Counted from the first letter of the stretch, positions 19,645-30,423 are shown. The stretch is DNA of 64,000 nucleotides from Leeia aquatica (GCF_012641365.1 NZ_JABAIM010000003.1:372001-436000); one strand, 5' to 3'. Made by a program: numbers and translations. Notes: generated by a model from the letters alone, not told the origin.

Positions 19645-20064
19645 ACCTTGTCAAGCCCCGCACTGCAACATGCAATCTGGGCGTCATCTTGTCAACAAAA
19701 GAATTATGTTATTGATTTTAAAAGATAAAAAACACTGTCCAAGAAGCTGGCAAGCTACAAAACTTCCTTTACCATCGGGGGGTTAGCGCACTTTTGCAAA
19801 TGTTGCCCACAAAGTTATCCACAGCTTTTGTGGGTAAATCCAAAAAACCGTGATGGATGACGGGCTTAGCCCACATTCTTAAAGTAGCCCCCGTCTTGCT
19901 GAGGAGAAAACAATCGCTTAGCATGCGCACTGGCGCCGCTTTACCCCAACGGCATGGCGCAGCGAACGGGCGGTTCATGGTATCCTTGCGCCGGACGCCT
20001 GATTCGGTATCCATTGTAACCGCAGCGCCATAGCGCCGGGTTGTTTCACCAAGAAGGAACAGTT
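19645..20064. other. 420-bp intergenic region between divergent xseA and exbB
   Basis: No credible gene. The stretch is unusually AT-rich for this genome around 19690-19735 and contains the DnaA-box-like cluster listed separately. It must also carry promoters for xseA and the exbB operon; I saw no clear sigma-70 pair. The exbB ribosome site AAGAAGGAA lies at its right end. Confidence 0.6.
19802..19836. promoter_or_regulatory. Cluster of DnaA-box-like sites
   Basis: Three 9-mers sit within 35 bp: TTGCCCACA (19803-19811), the perfect consensus TTATCCACA (19815-19823) and, inverted, TGTGGGTAA (19829-19837; TTACCCACA on the other strand). The last two form a near-perfect inverted repeat around GCTTT. 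A fourth near-match, TCATCCACA, is at 19637-19645 at the xseA start. An AT-rich tract (about 19690-19735) lies between. This could be a DnaA-titrating or DnaA-regulated site; origin function is only a possibility. Confidence 0.5.
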
Positions 20065-20682
20065 GTGTATTCCATCATTCAAGCGGCCGGCTGGCCGATC
20101 TGGTTGTTGATCGTCTCTTCGATTGCGGCGCTGGCCATCATCATCGAGCGCGCCTGGTCGCTGCGGTCCGGCAACATCATCCCGTCGGGCCTGTTGCGGG
20201 AAGTGGTGCAGGAATACCGCCAGCACGGTGTGAACGAAGCCTTGCTGAAGAAGCTGATTGATCCGCGCGCGCCGCTGATGTCGCGCGTGTTTGCATCCGG
20301 CCTGAAAAACGTGGGCAGCTCGCGCGAGATCATGAAAGAATCCATCGAGGAAGCCGGACGTGCTGCCTCCATCGAGCTGGAGCGCTTCCTGACCACCCTC
20401 GGCACCATCGCCGCCATGTCGCCGCTGCTTGGCCTGTTTGGCACGGTGGTGGGCATGATCGAAATCTTTGGTGCCGGTGGCGGCAGCACCGGGCAAAACC
20501 CTGCAGAGCTGGCACATGGTATCTCGGTTGCCCTGTACAACACCGCCTTCGGCATCATCGTCGCGGTACCCAGCATGGCCTTCTATCGCCATTTCCGCAC
20601 CAAGGTGGATCAGCTGCTGGTGGAGATGGAGCAGCAGGCCATCAAGCTGGTGGAAATTCTCCACGGCGAACGGCAAGGTTAA
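20065..20682 (+). CDS. exbB: ExbB/TolQ/MotA-family proton channel subunit
   Basis: The 205-residue inner-membrane protein has three membrane segments (near 8-28, 110-135, 150-175) and family motifs IIEEAGRAASIELERFL, LGLFGTVVGMIEIF and GISVALYNTAFGIIVAVP. It uses the proton gradient with ExbD to energise an energy-transducing protein such as TonB. The start is the GTG before TATTCCATC, with AAGGAA 5-6 nt upstream; upstream in-frame TTG is unlikely. It is the first gene of exbB-exbD-lpxK-trm112-kdsB-adk. Because tonB is not adjacent, TolQ- or lipid-related roles cannot be excluded. Confidence 0.92.
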   Translation: MYSIIQAAGWPIWLLIVSSIAALAIIIERAWSLRSGNIIPSGLLREVVQEYRQHGVNEALLKKLIDPRAPLMSRVFASGLKNVGSSREIMKESIEEAGRAASIELERFLTTLGTIAAMSPLLGLFGTVVGMIEIFGAGGGSTGQNPAELAHGISVALYNTAFGIIVAVPSMAFYRHFRTKVDQLLVEMEQQAIKLVEILHGERQG

Positions 20683-20688
20683 GCCGCC

Positions 20689-21120
20689 ATGAACTTCCGT
20701 CGCGCCAAGCACCGGGAAGAACCGGAGATCAACTTCATCCCGTTGATCGACTTGCTGCTGGTGATCCTAATCTTCCTGATGGTCACCACCACCTACTCCC
20801 GGTTTGCCGAGTTGCAGATCAACCTGCCGTCAACCGAGGAAGCCGCCAGCGTCAGCGATCCCAAGGACAAGATGCTGAATGTGGCCATCGACGCACAGGG
20901 CCGTTTCAACATCAATAACCAGCCGCTGAACCAGACGGATCTGGCCGGTATCAAGGCCGCCCTGCAACAGGCAGCGGGTGACAACAAGGACCCGGTGGTG
21001 GTCATCAATGCCGACAAGGATGCCAAGCACCAGAATGTGGTGCTGGTAATGGAAGCCGCCCAGAGCGTCGGCTTTGCCAAAGTCACCTTTGCCATTGATG
21101 AACAGACACCCGGCAAGTAA
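20689..21120 (+). CDS. exbD: ExbD/TolR-family biopolymer transport protein
   Basis: The 143-residue partner of ExbB has one N-terminal membrane helix (INFIPLIDLLLVILIFLMV) carrying the essential protonatable aspartate D21, then a periplasmic domain ending VVLVMEAAQSVGFAKVTFAID. It follows exbB by 6 bp and precedes lpxK by 3 bp, so the three are co-transcribed. Confidence 0.94.
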   Translation: MNFRRAKHREEPEINFIPLIDLLLVILIFLMVTTTYSRFAELQINLPSTEEAASVSDPKDKMLNVAIDAQGRFNINNQPLNQTDLAGIKAALQQAAGDNKDPVVVINADKDAKHQNVVLVMEAAQSVGFAKVTFAIDEQTPGK

Positions 21121-21123
21121 ACC

Positions 21124-22131
21124 ATGCGGGGCCTGACCGCAGAATGGCGCCGCCCCAGTTGGCGGCGCTTTGTTTTGTGGTGGCCCGCCCGGCTGTACGG
21201 GCTGCTGGCCAGCCTGCGGCGCGCCCTCTACCGGGTCGGCCTGTTGCGCTCGGTGCAGCTGCCGGTGCCGGTCGTCGTGGTGGGCAACATCCATGTTGGC
21301 GGCAGTGGCAAAACGCCCCTGACCGCCTGGCTGGCCCGCTCCCTGCGCGAACGTGGCTGGCATCCGGCCATTGTCAGCCGGGGCTATGGCGGCAGCCATC
21401 GTCAACCACAAGCCGTCCACCCCAGCAGTGATCCGGCTCTGACCGGCGATGAGCCGGTACTGCTGGCGCAGCAACTGTACGACCATGAGGTGCCAGTGTG
21501 GGTGGGGCAGGACCGGGTGGCCGCAGCGCATGCCCTGCTGGCCGCACACCCTGAAGTTAACCTCATCCTGTGCGACGACGGCCTGCAGCACTACCGTCTG
21601 CAGCGTGATGTGGAAATCTGCGTGATCGACGGTGCAGCCCCTTGGGGCAGCCAGGCCCTGCTGCCGCAAGGTCCGCTACGGGAACCGCTGCGCCGCTTGC
21701 AGCGGGTGGATGCCATCGTCTACAACGGCAGCCCGGTCGCGCCGGCTGCCGCCACGCCGCCTGCCTTCATCATGCACCTTGAGCCGCAGGATTTTTACCA
21801 GGTCAACCACCCCGAGCGACGCCGGCAAGCAGCCGACTTTCAAGGTGCGCGTCTGGTGGCGGTCGCCGGGATCGGCAATCCGCAGCGTTTTGCCCGCACG
21901 CTAGGCAGCCTGGGCTTGGCACTGCCCCTGCACGCATTTCCCGATCATCACCCCTATCAGGCGGCAGACTTCGCCCCCCTGGCCGCAGATGTCATCCTGA
22001 TGACGGAAAAAGACGCAGTGAAATGCAAATCGCTGAATAATGATACACTGTGGGCATTGTGCATCGCGGCAGAGGTCCACCCGGATCTGGCCGCCCTGGT
22101 GGAAAGACGCCTCAACGCCCATGGACGCTAA
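21124..22131 (+). CDS. lpxK: Tetraacyldisaccharide 4'-kinase LpxK
   Basis: LpxK phosphorylates the 4' position of the lipid A precursor at the inner membrane. The N-terminal hydrophobic helix ([17 protein letters not shown]), the P-loop [32 protein letters not shown] and the C-terminal DHHPY and MTEKDAVKC motifs are all present. At 335 residues it is normal length. The last 11 bp overlap the start of the Trm112-like gene. Confidence 0.96.
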   Translation: MRGLTAEWRRPSWRRFVLWWPARLYGLLASLRRALYRVGLLRSVQLPVPVVVVGNIHVGGSGKTPLTAWLARSLRERGWHPAIVSRGYGGSHRQPQAVHPSSDPALTGDEPVLLAQQLYDHEVPVWVGQDRVAAAHALLAAHPEVNLILCDDGLQHYRLQRDVEICVIDGAAPWGSQALLPQGPLREPLRRLQRVDAIVYNGSPVAPAAATPPAFIMHLEPQDFYQVNHPERRRQAADFQGARLVAVAGIGNPQRFARTLGSLGLALPLHAFPDHHPYQAADFAPLAADVILMTEKDAVKCKSLNNDTLWALCIAAEVHPDLAALVERRLNAHGR

Positions 22132-22300
22132 ACTGCTCGACATTCTGGTTTGCCCTTTGTGCAAGGGCCCCCTGCAATACCATAAGCCGGCCCAGGAGCT
22201 GGTCTGCCAAGCCGACCGGCTGGCTTTTCCGATCCGTGACGACATTCCGGTATTGCTGGAAGACGAGGCCCGCAGCCTCGATACCCCTGACGCAGCCTGA
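22121..22300 (+). CDS. Trm112/YcaR-family small zinc-ribbon-like protein
   Basis: A 59-residue protein ([18 protein letters not shown] ... [20 protein letters not shown]) with an N-terminal CPLC pair and a later single Cys, typical of the Trm112/YcaR family found between lpxK and kdsB in many proteobacteria. Eukaryotic Trm112 activates methyltransferases; the bacterial role is not settled. It starts inside lpxK (11-bp overlap) and its stop overlaps the kdsB start by 1 bp. Confidence 0.92.
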   Translation: MDAKLLDILVCPLCKGPLQYHKPAQELVCQADRLAFPIRDDIPVLLEDEARSLDTPDAA

Positions 22301-23088
22301 TGACTGCGTTCACCGTCCTTATTCCGGCGCGACACGCCTCCACCCGCCTGCCCGGCAAGATGCTGGCGGAGGTGGGCGGTGTGCCGCTGATCGTGCGGAC
22401 GGCGCAGCAAGCATTGCGCTCCGGTGCCGCCCAAGTGGTGGTCGCCACCGATCATGCCGACATTGAGCAGGTGGTACGCGACGCGGGCCTGCCGGTGCTG
22501 CGAACCCGGGAAGACCACCCAAGCGGGACGGACCGACTGGCTGAGGCCGCCGACCTGTTAGGGCTGCCTGATGAAGCCCTGATCGTCAACGTGCAGGGCG
22601 ATGAACCCTTGCTGCCGCCCGTGCTGATCCAGCAGGTGGCGCGCGCGCTGGCGGATACCCCTGAGGCCGCCATTGCCACGCTATGCCATCCGATCCATAG
22701 CGCGACCGATTTCTTTAATCCCAATGTGGTCAAGGTCAGCTTTGATCAGCGCGGCCGTGCGCTAACCTTCAGCCGTGCCCCGCTGCCTTACGCACGCGAT
22801 GCCTTCGCACAACAGCGTGACGCGCTGCCAGAGGGCCTGCCGGCCTATCGCCACATCGGGATCTATGGTTACCGTGCCCACTTTCTGCGCGCCTACCGGC
22901 AGCTGCAAGCCTGTCCGCTGGAGCAGTTTGAAGCACTGGAACAGTTGCGCGCACTGTGGCACGGTTATGTAATCCAGGTGGCCATCGCGGCGGACGCCCC
23001 GCCCGCCGGGGTGGATACAGCAGAGGATCTGGAACGGGTGCGACAATGGCTGACCTCCCAGCCTGTGCCTGACAACATGCCGGGATAA
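22300..23088 (+). CDS. kdsB: 3-deoxy-manno-octulosonate cytidylyltransferase KdsB
   Basis: KdsB makes CMP-Kdo for lipopolysaccharide inner core. The 262-residue enzyme shows [58 protein letters not shown] and [10 protein letters not shown]. It is coupled to the Trm112-like gene by a TGATG overlap. Together with lpxK it makes this operon an outer-membrane lipid unit. Confidence 0.97.
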   Translation: MTAFTVLIPARHASTRLPGKMLAEVGGVPLIVRTAQQALRSGAAQVVVATDHADIEQVVRDAGLPVLRTREDHPSGTDRLAEAADLLGLPDEALIVNVQGDEPLLPPVLIQQVARALADTPEAAIATLCHPIHSATDFFNPNVVKVSFDQRGRALTFSRAPLPYARDAFAQQRDALPEGLPAYRHIGIYGYRAHFLRAYRQLQACPLEQFEALEQLRALWHGYVIQVAIAADAPPAGVDTAEDLERVRQWLTSQPVPDNMPG

Positions 23089-23103
23089 GGCATGCCCTGA
23101 TGA

Positions 23104-23793
<690 letters not shown>

Positions 23794-23812
23794 ACCCTCG
23801 CCTGGCCACAGC

Positions 23813-23841
23813 AAAAAGCCCGCAACCATGCGGGCTTTTTT
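23813..23841. terminator. Strong bidirectional terminator between adk and fbp
   Basis: A perfect 12-bp stem, AAAAAGCCCGCA / TGCGGGCTTTTT with loop ACCA, is flanked by an A-run on the left and a T-run on the right. It serves adk on the plus strand and fbp on the minus strand. Confidence 0.93.
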
Positions 23842-23865
23842 AATGCGCACAGCCGAGGGAACCAC

Positions 23866-24879
23866 TCAGCGGGCAGCGTCCGCCTCCAGATGATAACGGG
23901 TAATCCGCTCCACCTCGGCTTTTGAGCCCAGAAACACCGCGACCCGCTCATGCAGACTCGAAGGCTGAATATCGAGGATGCGCTGGCGACCGTTGGTTGC
24001 CGCGCCACCGGCTTGCTCCACAATGAAACTCATCGGGTTGGCCTCATACATCAGGCGTAGCTTGCCCGGCTTGTTCGGTTCACGCGCATCCCACGGGTAC
24101 ATGAAAATCCCGCCCCGAGTGAGGATGCGGTGCACATCGCCCACCATGGCGGCGATCCAGCGCATATTGTAGTTCTTGCCCAGCGGCCCGGTCTGGCCTG
24201 CCAGCAACTCTTCCACATAACGCTGTACCGGAGCCTCCCAATGGCGAGCATTGGAGGTATTGATGGCAAATTCCTGCGTTTGCTCAGGGATGCGAATGTC
24301 GTCGTGGGTCAGCACAAACGAGCCCAGCTCGCGATCCAGCGTAAAGCCCTTGACCCCACTGCCCAGCGTCAGCATCAGGATGGTTTGCGGACCATACATG
24401 GCGTAGCCTGCCGCCACCTGGGTCACCCCGGGCTGCAGAAAATCGGCTTCACCGGGTTCACTCACCCCATCCGGGCAGCGCAACACCGAGAAGATGGTCC
24501 CCACCGAGCCATTGATGTCGATATTGCTGGAGCCATCCAGCGGATCGAACAACAGCATGTAGGCGCCCTTGGGGAAACGGCCAGGAATGGGGTATACCGT
24601 GTCCATTTCCTCGGACGCCATCGCCGCCAGATGGCCGCCCCATTCATTGGCCTCCAGCAGAATCTCATTAGAGATCACATCCAGCTTCTTTTGTGCCTCA
24701 CCCTGGACATTATCCGTACCCGCATTGCCCAGCACGCCACCCAGCGCGCCTTTCGACACGGCATGGCTGATGGCCTTGCAGGCACGGGCCACCACTTCAA
24801 TCAGGAAACGCAGGTCAGCAGGGGTGCCATGATCGCGGGTTTGTTCGATCAGGTAACGGCTGAGGGTGACACGGGACAT
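23866..24879 (-). CDS. fbp: Fructose-1,6-bisphosphatase class I
   Basis: The gluconeogenic phosphatase (337 residues) has the metal and substrate motifs [31 protein letters not shown] and [13 protein letters not shown]. Its neighbours are not glycolytic, but tkt, gap, pgk and fba follow about 10 kb on, so the window supplies most of the gluconeogenic and Calvin/pentose-type carbon steps. No RuBisCO is present here. Confidence 0.96.
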   Translation of the reverse strand: MSRVTLSRYLIEQTRDHGTPADLRFLIEVVARACKAISHAVSKGALGGVLGNAGTDNVQGEAQKKLDVISNEILLEANEWGGHLAAMASEEMDTVYPIPGRFPKGAYMLLFDPLDGSSNIDINGSVGTIFSVLRCPDGVSEPGEADFLQPGVTQVAAGYAMYGPQTILMLTLGSGVKGFTLDRELGSFVLTHDDIRIPEQTQEFAINTSNARHWEAPVQRYVEELLAGQTGPLGKNYNMRWIAAMVGDVHRILTRGGIFMYPWDAREPNKPGKLRLMYEANPMSFIVEQAGGAATNGRQRILDIQPSSLHERVAVFLGSKAEVERITRYHLEADAAR

Positions 24880-24951
24880 GGGGGGACTCCACGATGCAGT
24901 GCGCGCAGTTTACCCCAGCATGAGCGGGCTGAATACCAGTCCGCCACAAAG

Positions 24952-24978
24952 AAAAAACGGCACCCGAAGGTGCCGTTT
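24952..24978 (-). terminator. Intrinsic terminator of the livK-type gene
   Basis: A 10-bp stem AAACGGCACC / GGTGCCGTTT (loop CGAA on plus, TTCG on minus) is followed on the minus strand by a run of T. The UUCG tetraloop adds stability. It lies 23 bp past the stop codon. Confidence 0.9.
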
Positions 24979-25000
24979 CAGGGTGTGACGAGTCAGAGAC

Positions 25001-26134
25001 TCATTTCACCACTTGCACATCTTTCCATGCGCCGTTGGTGAATTGCTTCACGGTCACAGCGCCGCCCTTGATGTCGCCCTTGGCGTCAAAGGAGATGGTA
25101 CCGGTCACACCGGCCATCTTGATGGCAGCCAGCTTCGGCAGGTACTTGGCCGGTTCGACCGAGTCAGCCTGCTTCATGGCTTCGATGATGGCGTTCATGG
25201 CATCGTATTCATACGGTGCATAGATCTGGATATCCATGCCGAACTTGGCCTTGAAGCGCTTCTCGAAGTCCTTGCCCTTCGGCATCATGGCGCGCGGTAC
25301 ACCGGCTTCGGTGCAGTACACGTCGCCGGACATGCCGTCGCCAGCCAGCTTGATCATTTCGCCGGTGCAACCACCGTCACCCACCACGTACTTGGCCTTC
25401 AGGCCCAGACGCTTCATTTGCTGCACTTGCGGGCCAGCGGTTGCGTCCATGCCACCGTACAGCACCACATCCGGTGCCTTGGCCTTGATGGAGGTCAGCA
25501 CGGCAGACCAGTCGGTGGTCTTGTCGGTACCGAATTCACGCGCCACCACCTTGCCACCGGCAGCCTTGACAGCCTTTTCCACTTCGTCAGCCAGACCCTG
25601 GCCGTAAGCGGTACGGTCATCAATGATGGCCACGGTCTTGGCCTTCAGGTTCTTGATCGCGAAGGAACCCATGGCGGTGCCTTGTTGCACGTCGTTCGCC
25701 ACCACACGGAAGGTGGTCTTGAAGCCTTGCTGGGTGTACTTCGGGTTGGTCGCGGACGGGGAGATCTGCGGAATGCCTGCATCAGAGTAAATCTTGGAGG
25801 CCGGGATGGAGGTACCCGAGTTCAGGTGACCCACCACGCCCTTCACGCCAGCATCCACCAGCTTCTGGGCAACCACGGTTGCCGTCTTCGGGTCAGCAGC
25901 ATCATCTTCCGACACCAGCTGGAAGGTGACCACTTGGCCGCCGATCTTGATCTTCTTGGCGTTGGCTTCTTCAATGGCCATCTTGGCGCCGGCTTCGTTG
26001 TCCTTGCCCAGGTGAGCAATACCACCACTCATCGGACTGACCTGGCCGAGCTTGACCACCATGTCGGCGTGAGCAACACCCGCCAGAGCAACAGCGGAAG
26101 CAACAGCGATAACCAGCTTGTTCTTGGTAAACAT
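25001..26134 (-). CDS. Branched-chain amino acid ABC transporter, periplasmic binding protein
   Basis: A 377-residue type-1 periplasmic binding protein of the LivJ/LivK family. It has a Sec signal peptide (MFTKNKLVIAVASAVALAGVAHA, cleaved near residue 23), then VVKLGQVSPMSGGIAHLGKDNEAGAKMAIEEAN, VVGHLNSGTSIPASKIY and IIDDRTAYGQGLADEV. Lys-rich surfaces and biased codon use suggest high expression. No livHMGF genes are adjacent, so it must feed a permease elsewhere. The ribosome site GAGGAGA is strong. Confidence 0.94.
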   Translation of the reverse strand: MFTKNKLVIAVASAVALAGVAHADMVVKLGQVSPMSGGIAHLGKDNEAGAKMAIEEANAKKIKIGGQVVTFQLVSEDDAADPKTATVVAQKLVDAGVKGVVGHLNSGTSIPASKIYSDAGIPQISPSATNPKYTQQGFKTTFRVVANDVQQGTAMGSFAIKNLKAKTVAIIDDRTAYGQGLADEVEKAVKAAGGKVVAREFGTDKTTDWSAVLTSIKAKAPDVVLYGGMDATAGPQVQQMKRLGLKAKYVVGDGGCTGEMIKLAGDGMSGDVYCTEAGVPRAMMPKGKDFEKRFKAKFGMDIQIYAPYEYDAMNAIIEAMKQADSVEPAKYLPKLAAIKMAGVTGTISFDAKGDIKGGAVTVKQFTNGAWKDVQVVK

Positions 26135-26513
26135 ACTCTCTCCTCATGCATTGGCGGGCGAACTTACGTTTCACGTATGCCAATAATATCGGTTTTACTG
26201 CTGGGGGTTGGCCATACCCGTACCCTGATGGGGCTTGGGAGCGCGGGAAATTATTACGCCGATTTTTATCTGCTATCAAGCGTTTTCTACAGGTCCGCCC
26301 ATTTATCCTGCGGCTGGACAGCCTTGACCTTGCCCAACGCTCGCGGATTGCCGGAATTGTCCGCACCATGACGCTACAGCCCGCGTCACGGCTGAATCGC
26401 CATGACAGACGCCGCGCAGGCCCTCATACAGCAATACGCAAGCCAGACGGGGCCATTAGCCGCTATACTCGTCGGGATCTCAGTAATTTCACGGAGCAGT
26501 CAGTGTTGCAAGA
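26135..26513. other. 379-bp intergenic region between livK-type gene and MATE gene
   Basis: No credible gene. Near the binding-protein start is a short inverted repeat TACGT-TTC-ACGTA (26165-26177) that could be an operator. A -10-like TATACT (26464-26469) lies 45 bp before the MATE gene, without a clear -35. The remainder has no recognised structure. Confidence 0.5.
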
Positions 26514-27950
26514 ATGGCGACAAAACAGCTGTGGCGCGGGCCTGGCATGCTGAATCGCGCGCGCAATGAAGCCCGGCAGCTGGTTCGCCTGGCGCTGCCT
26601 TTGATCATCAGCCAGATCGCCTATGTGCTGCTGGGGCTGCTGGATACCCTGATGGCGGCCCCCTCCGGCGCAGTGGCTCTGGCGGCAGTGTCTATGGGCA
26701 GCAGCATCTGGATCGCCGTGTTTCTCTCCCTGTTTGGCGTCTGCAGCGCGGTAGGACCGTTTGTTGCGCAATATCATGGTGCCAATGCGCCAGACAAGAT
26801 TCGCCATGTCACCCAGCAAGCCGTGTGGCTGACCTTGGGCCTGTCCGCATTGGCCGTATTGCTGCTGCTGAATATGCGGCCGTTACTGGAGGCGACAGGC
26901 GCACCGGCTGCCGTGATTGCCCAGGCTCATCTGTTCTTGCAGGGCATTGCCATCGGCACCCCCGCCGGGCTATTGGGACGAACCTTGGGCCTGTACGCCT
27001 CCAGCACCTCCAATGCCCGCCCAGGCATGTTCTTTGCGCTGGGTGCGGTTGTGCTCAACATTCCGCTGAACTGGCTGCTGATCAACGGTCACTGGGGACT
27101 ACCCGCCTTGGGGGGCGCTGGCTGTGGCTGGGCCAGCGGCATCAGCATGTGGTTGCTGCTGCCCCTGCAGCTGTGGCACCTGAAGCACTCACCGCGCTAC
27201 CAGGGCTTTCGCGCCTTGCAAAATTTTTCTCGTCCGCACTGGCCCACGCTCGCGCAGCTGTTACGCTTTGGCTTGCCAATCGGCCTGACTTTCCTTGGTG
27301 AAGTCGGGGCATTTTCCAGCGTGGCCCTGTTCATCAGCCGCCTGGGCGAAGTCACCACGGCAGCACACCAGATCGTCACCAGCCTGTCGACCCTGACCTA
27401 TATGCTGCCACAGGGGCTCTCCATTGCTCTGTCCATCCGGGTGGCTCAGGCACTGGGGGCACAGCAGCCGCAAGACGCCCGCTTCCGCTGGCAAGTCGGC
27501 CTGCTGCTGGCCCTGCTGGTGGCCTGCGGCAGTGCCAGCCTGATGTGGCTGGCCACCCCGGCGCGTCTGGCTTATCTCTACCATGTCGACCTGCCGGTGC
27601 TGCACATCGCCAGCGTGCTGCTGGGGGTGGCGGCCTGGTATCAGTTGTCGGATGCAATACAGGTTTGCGCTTCCGCCGCCCTGCGTGCCTACAAGATCAG
27701 TACCCTGCCGATGCTGGCCATGCTCGTCGCGTTCTGGTGCATCGCCATGCCGGTGGGTTACCTGCTGGCTTACCGGCCTGACCTGCTGCCTGGGCTGACC
27801 CTGCCACCCTTGGGGGCGCTGGGTTTCTGGCTGGCCTTGCTGCTGGGCCTGACGCTGGCGGCCGGCATGCTGCTGTGGGCCTTGCTCCGGGTCAGCCGCC
27901 AGGCCTGCCTGCATTCACCGCCTTTGCAGCCTGCGGCCAGCACGCATTGA
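26514..27950 (+). CDS. MATE-family multidrug/sodium antiporter (copy 1)
   Basis: A 478-residue inner-membrane protein with about 12 hydrophobic helices in the two-half MATE arrangement (NorM type): LVRLALPLIISQIAYVLLGLLDTLMA, CSAVGPFVAQYHGA, GGAGCGWASGISMW, FGLPIGLTFLGEVGAF. It would export cationic drugs or metabolites in exchange for Na+ or H+. An alternative start is the ATG at 26547, which begins at MLNRARNEAR. A homologous second MATE gene follows 78 bp later. Confidence 0.92.
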   Translation: MATKQLWRGPGMLNRARNEARQLVRLALPLIISQIAYVLLGLLDTLMAAPSGAVALAAVSMGSSIWIAVFLSLFGVCSAVGPFVAQYHGANAPDKIRHVTQQAVWLTLGLSALAVLLLLNMRPLLEATGAPAAVIAQAHLFLQGIAIGTPAGLLGRTLGLYASSTSNARPGMFFALGAVVLNIPLNWLLINGHWGLPALGGAGCGWASGISMWLLLPLQLWHLKHSPRYQGFRALQNFSRPHWPTLAQLLRFGLPIGLTFLGEVGAFSSVALFISRLGEVTTAAHQIVTSLSTLTYMLPQGLSIALSIRVAQALGAQQPQDARFRWQVGLLLALLVACGSASLMWLATPARLAYLYHVDLPVLHIASVLLGVAAWYQLSDAIQVCASAALRAYKISTLPMLAMLVAFWCIAMPVGYLLAYRPDLLPGLTLPPLGALGFWLALLLGLTLAAGMLLWALLRVSRQACLHSPPLQPAASTH

Positions 27951-28028
27951 TTGGCGGATTCCGTCCGTACGATGCCGGATAGAATCCGCTACAATGCAAG
28001 GCCAACTTTACTTTCGCTCTTTGACACC

Positions 28029-29417
28029 ATGACGTTCCGTACCCGATTTGCCCCCCACATTGCCGAAGGCAATGCCCTTGCTCGCCTGGCCGGCCCCACC
28101 ATCGTTGCGGGCTTGTCCCAGCTGCTGATGGGCTTTGTGGATACCGTCATGGCAGGCCAAACTGGCGCAGTTTCCTTGGCTGGCGTATCGCTGGGCCTGA
28201 ACACCTGGGTCATCCCCTTTGTTACCCTGTTTGGCCTGCTCAGTGCCATTGGCCCCTTCATTGCCAATCACTATGGGGCCAAAACCTACGCGCAGATTCC
28301 CGGATTGGCCATGCAAGGGATATGGCTGGCCTTGATCTGCGGCGTGCTGGTGGTGCTCCTGCTGCTCGGTTGCAGCCAGCTTTTCCACCTGACCGGTGCG
28401 CAACCGGAAGTGGTGGCACAGGCACGGGTCTACCTGTACGGCATGATATTTGGTACCCCTGCGGCCCTGCTGTTCCGGGTGCTCACCTTTTACTCCGCCA
28501 GTGTTTCGCTCACCCGCCCGATGATGGTGATCGGACTTGGATCGTTATTGCTCAACATCCCCTTGAACTGGTTGCTGATCTACGGCCACTGGGGCCTGCC
28601 CGCCATGGGCGGGGCTGGTTGTGGCTGGGCCAGCGGCATCAGCATGTGGGCAGGCTTCTTCGTCATGCTGTGGCATGTCCGCCGACACCGCAACTACGCC
28701 TCATTCCGCCTGCCACTGCGGCTGCCGCGGCCGGACTGGAGTCTGATCAAGCCCATCTTGCGACTGGGTGCCACCATTGGCGTGACCTACCTGTTTGAAG
28801 TAGCGGCCTTTGCCAGTGTCAGCCTGTTTCTGGCCTCACTGGGGGCCGAAGTGGTGGCGGGCCATCAGATCGTGATGAATTTTGCGGCCCTGATGTTCAT
28901 GGTACCCAGCAACCTGGGGCATGCCCTCACCGTGCGCATCGGGCAGCACATTGGCGCGGGGCGACCCGATCAGGCACGGCGGGTCTCCATGGTCGCCCTG
29001 CTGATGGTCAGTGGTTTTGCGCTGCTGTCGGGCTCGCTGATGTTCCTGTTCCCCATGCAGATTGCCAGCCTGTACACCAGTGATCACGGCGCATTGCAGG
29101 TCGCCATTGGCTTGTTGCCCATCGGAGCAGCCTTTCAGCTGGGCGACTGCCTGCAGGCCGCTGCAGGCGGTGGTTTGCGGGGCTACAAGGTAGGTTCGCT
29201 GCCGATGTGGATCATGGGCCTGTCGTTCTGGGTGATTGCGGTACCGCTGGGTTACTGGCTGGCCTTTTCCCCCATCGCAGGGGGGGCGCCATTGGGCGCA
29301 CGCGGCTTCTGGTACGGGCTGACCGCCGGGCTGTTTGTGGCGGCACTGCTGCTCACCATCAGCCTGTTGCGCGTCAACCGGCAGCGGCTTGTGGCACAAT
29401 CCGGCCATGCGCATTGA
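28029..29417 (+). CDS. MATE-family multidrug/sodium antiporter (copy 2)
   Basis: A 462-residue paralogue of the preceding MATE protein. They share the block NIPLNWLLI-GHWGLPA-GGAGCGWASGISMW and the helix order. Differences at the pore-lining face (for example LLMGFVDTVMAGQTGAVSL) suggest a different substrate. The start MTFRTRFAPH is chosen; the frame runs back to the end of copy 1 without homology. Its last 11 bp overlap murB. NorM-like proteins usually begin LARLAGPTIVAGLSQ, as here. Confidence 0.93.
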   Translation: MTFRTRFAPHIAEGNALARLAGPTIVAGLSQLLMGFVDTVMAGQTGAVSLAGVSLGLNTWVIPFVTLFGLLSAIGPFIANHYGAKTYAQIPGLAMQGIWLALICGVLVVLLLLGCSQLFHLTGAQPEVVAQARVYLYGMIFGTPAALLFRVLTFYSASVSLTRPMMVIGLGSLLLNIPLNWLLIYGHWGLPAMGGAGCGWASGISMWAGFFVMLWHVRRHRNYASFRLPLRLPRPDWSLIKPILRLGATIGVTYLFEVAAFASVSLFLASLGAEVVAGHQIVMNFAALMFMVPSNLGHALTVRIGQHIGAGRPDQARRVSMVALLMVSGFALLSGSLMFLFPMQIASLYTSDHGALQVAIGLLPIGAAFQLGDCLQAAAGGGLRGYKVGSLPMWIMGLSFWVIAVPLGYWLAFSPIAGGAPLGARGFWYGLTAGLFVAALLLTISLLRVNRQRLVAQSGHAH

Positions 29418-30423
29418 ACCTCACGCGTCGCTGACGCCGTACCACACCTTTGCCGTTGCCGCCCACGTCCGCTGGCTGGTCCACATCGAACAGGATGATG
29501 AACTCTGGCCCGCACTGAACGATCCGCGCTGGACAGGGCTACCGCGCCTGATTCTGGGCGGCGGCAGCAACCTGCTGCCCACCGGTGACTTTGCCGGGGT
29601 GGTGTTCCGCCTGTGCACACAGGGCAAGCAATGCGTGGCCGAAGATGCCGCGTCCCTGTGGGTGGAGGCGGCCGCTGGCGAGACCTGGCATCCTTTTGTG
29701 CAGTGGACGCTGTCTCAAGGTGGCTACGGGCTGGAGAACCTGTCGCTGATCCCCGGCACGGTGGGCGCGGCCCCCATCCAGAATATTGGCGCCTACGGGG
29801 TAGAGCTGAAAGATTGCTTCGAGCAGCTCACCCTGCTGGATGCACGCGACGGTAGCCTGCATACCCTGAACCGGGAACAGTGCGCCTTTGGCTATCGCGA
29901 CAGCGTGTTCAAGCACGCCTGGCGCGAGCATGGCATTGTGCTGCGGGTTCGTTTCCGCCTGAACAAGACCGCCACCGTACATACCGGCTATGGCGAATTG
30001 CAGAAAGAGCTGGACGCCATGCAGGTCAGCGCCCCCACGCCGCTAGACGTGGCACAGGCAGTGATTCGGGTACGTCAGCGCAAGCTGCCGGACCCGGCCG
30101 TGATCGGCAACGCCGGCAGCTTTTTCAAAAATCCGCTGGTACCCGCCGCGCAAGCGGCTGCCTTGCTGGCGCAATACCCGAATCTGGTGCACTACCCGGC
30201 CACTGCCGGGCAGGTCAAACTGGCTGCAGGCTGGCTGATCGACCAGTGCGGCTGGAAAGGCCGTCAACAGGGTGCGGCCGGGGTGTATGAGCGGCAGGCG
30301 CTGGTACTGGTCAACCACGGCGGCGCCAGCGGTGGCGAAGTGCTGGCGCTGGCACAGGCGATTCAGCGCGACGTGATGCAACGCTTCGGGATCGCGCTGG
30401 AGCCCGAACCCATCATCCTGTAG
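29407..30423 (+). CDS. murB: UDP-N-acetylenolpyruvoylglucosamine reductase MurB
   Basis: MurB is the FAD/NADPH enzyme completing UDP-MurNAc. The 338-residue protein has [53 protein letters not shown] and [10 protein letters not shown], and ends in a type I C-terminal domain. The ATG lies inside the end of the MATE gene (11-bp overlap). Its stop overlaps the convergent cca gene by 11 bp. Confidence 0.96.
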   Translation: MRIEPHASLTPYHTFAVAAHVRWLVHIEQDDELWPALNDPRWTGLPRLILGGGSNLLPTGDFAGVVFRLCTQGKQCVAEDAASLWVEAAAGETWHPFVQWTLSQGGYGLENLSLIPGTVGAAPIQNIGAYGVELKDCFEQLTLLDARDGSLHTLNREQCAFGYRDSVFKHAWREHGIVLRVRFRLNKTATVHTGYGELQKELDAMQVSAPTPLDVAQAVIRVRQRKLPDPAVIGNAGSFFKNPLVPAAQAAALLAQYPNLVHYPATAGQVKLAAGWLIDQCGWKGRQQGAAGVYERQALVLVNHGGASGGEVLALAQAIQRDVMQRFGIALEPEPIIL

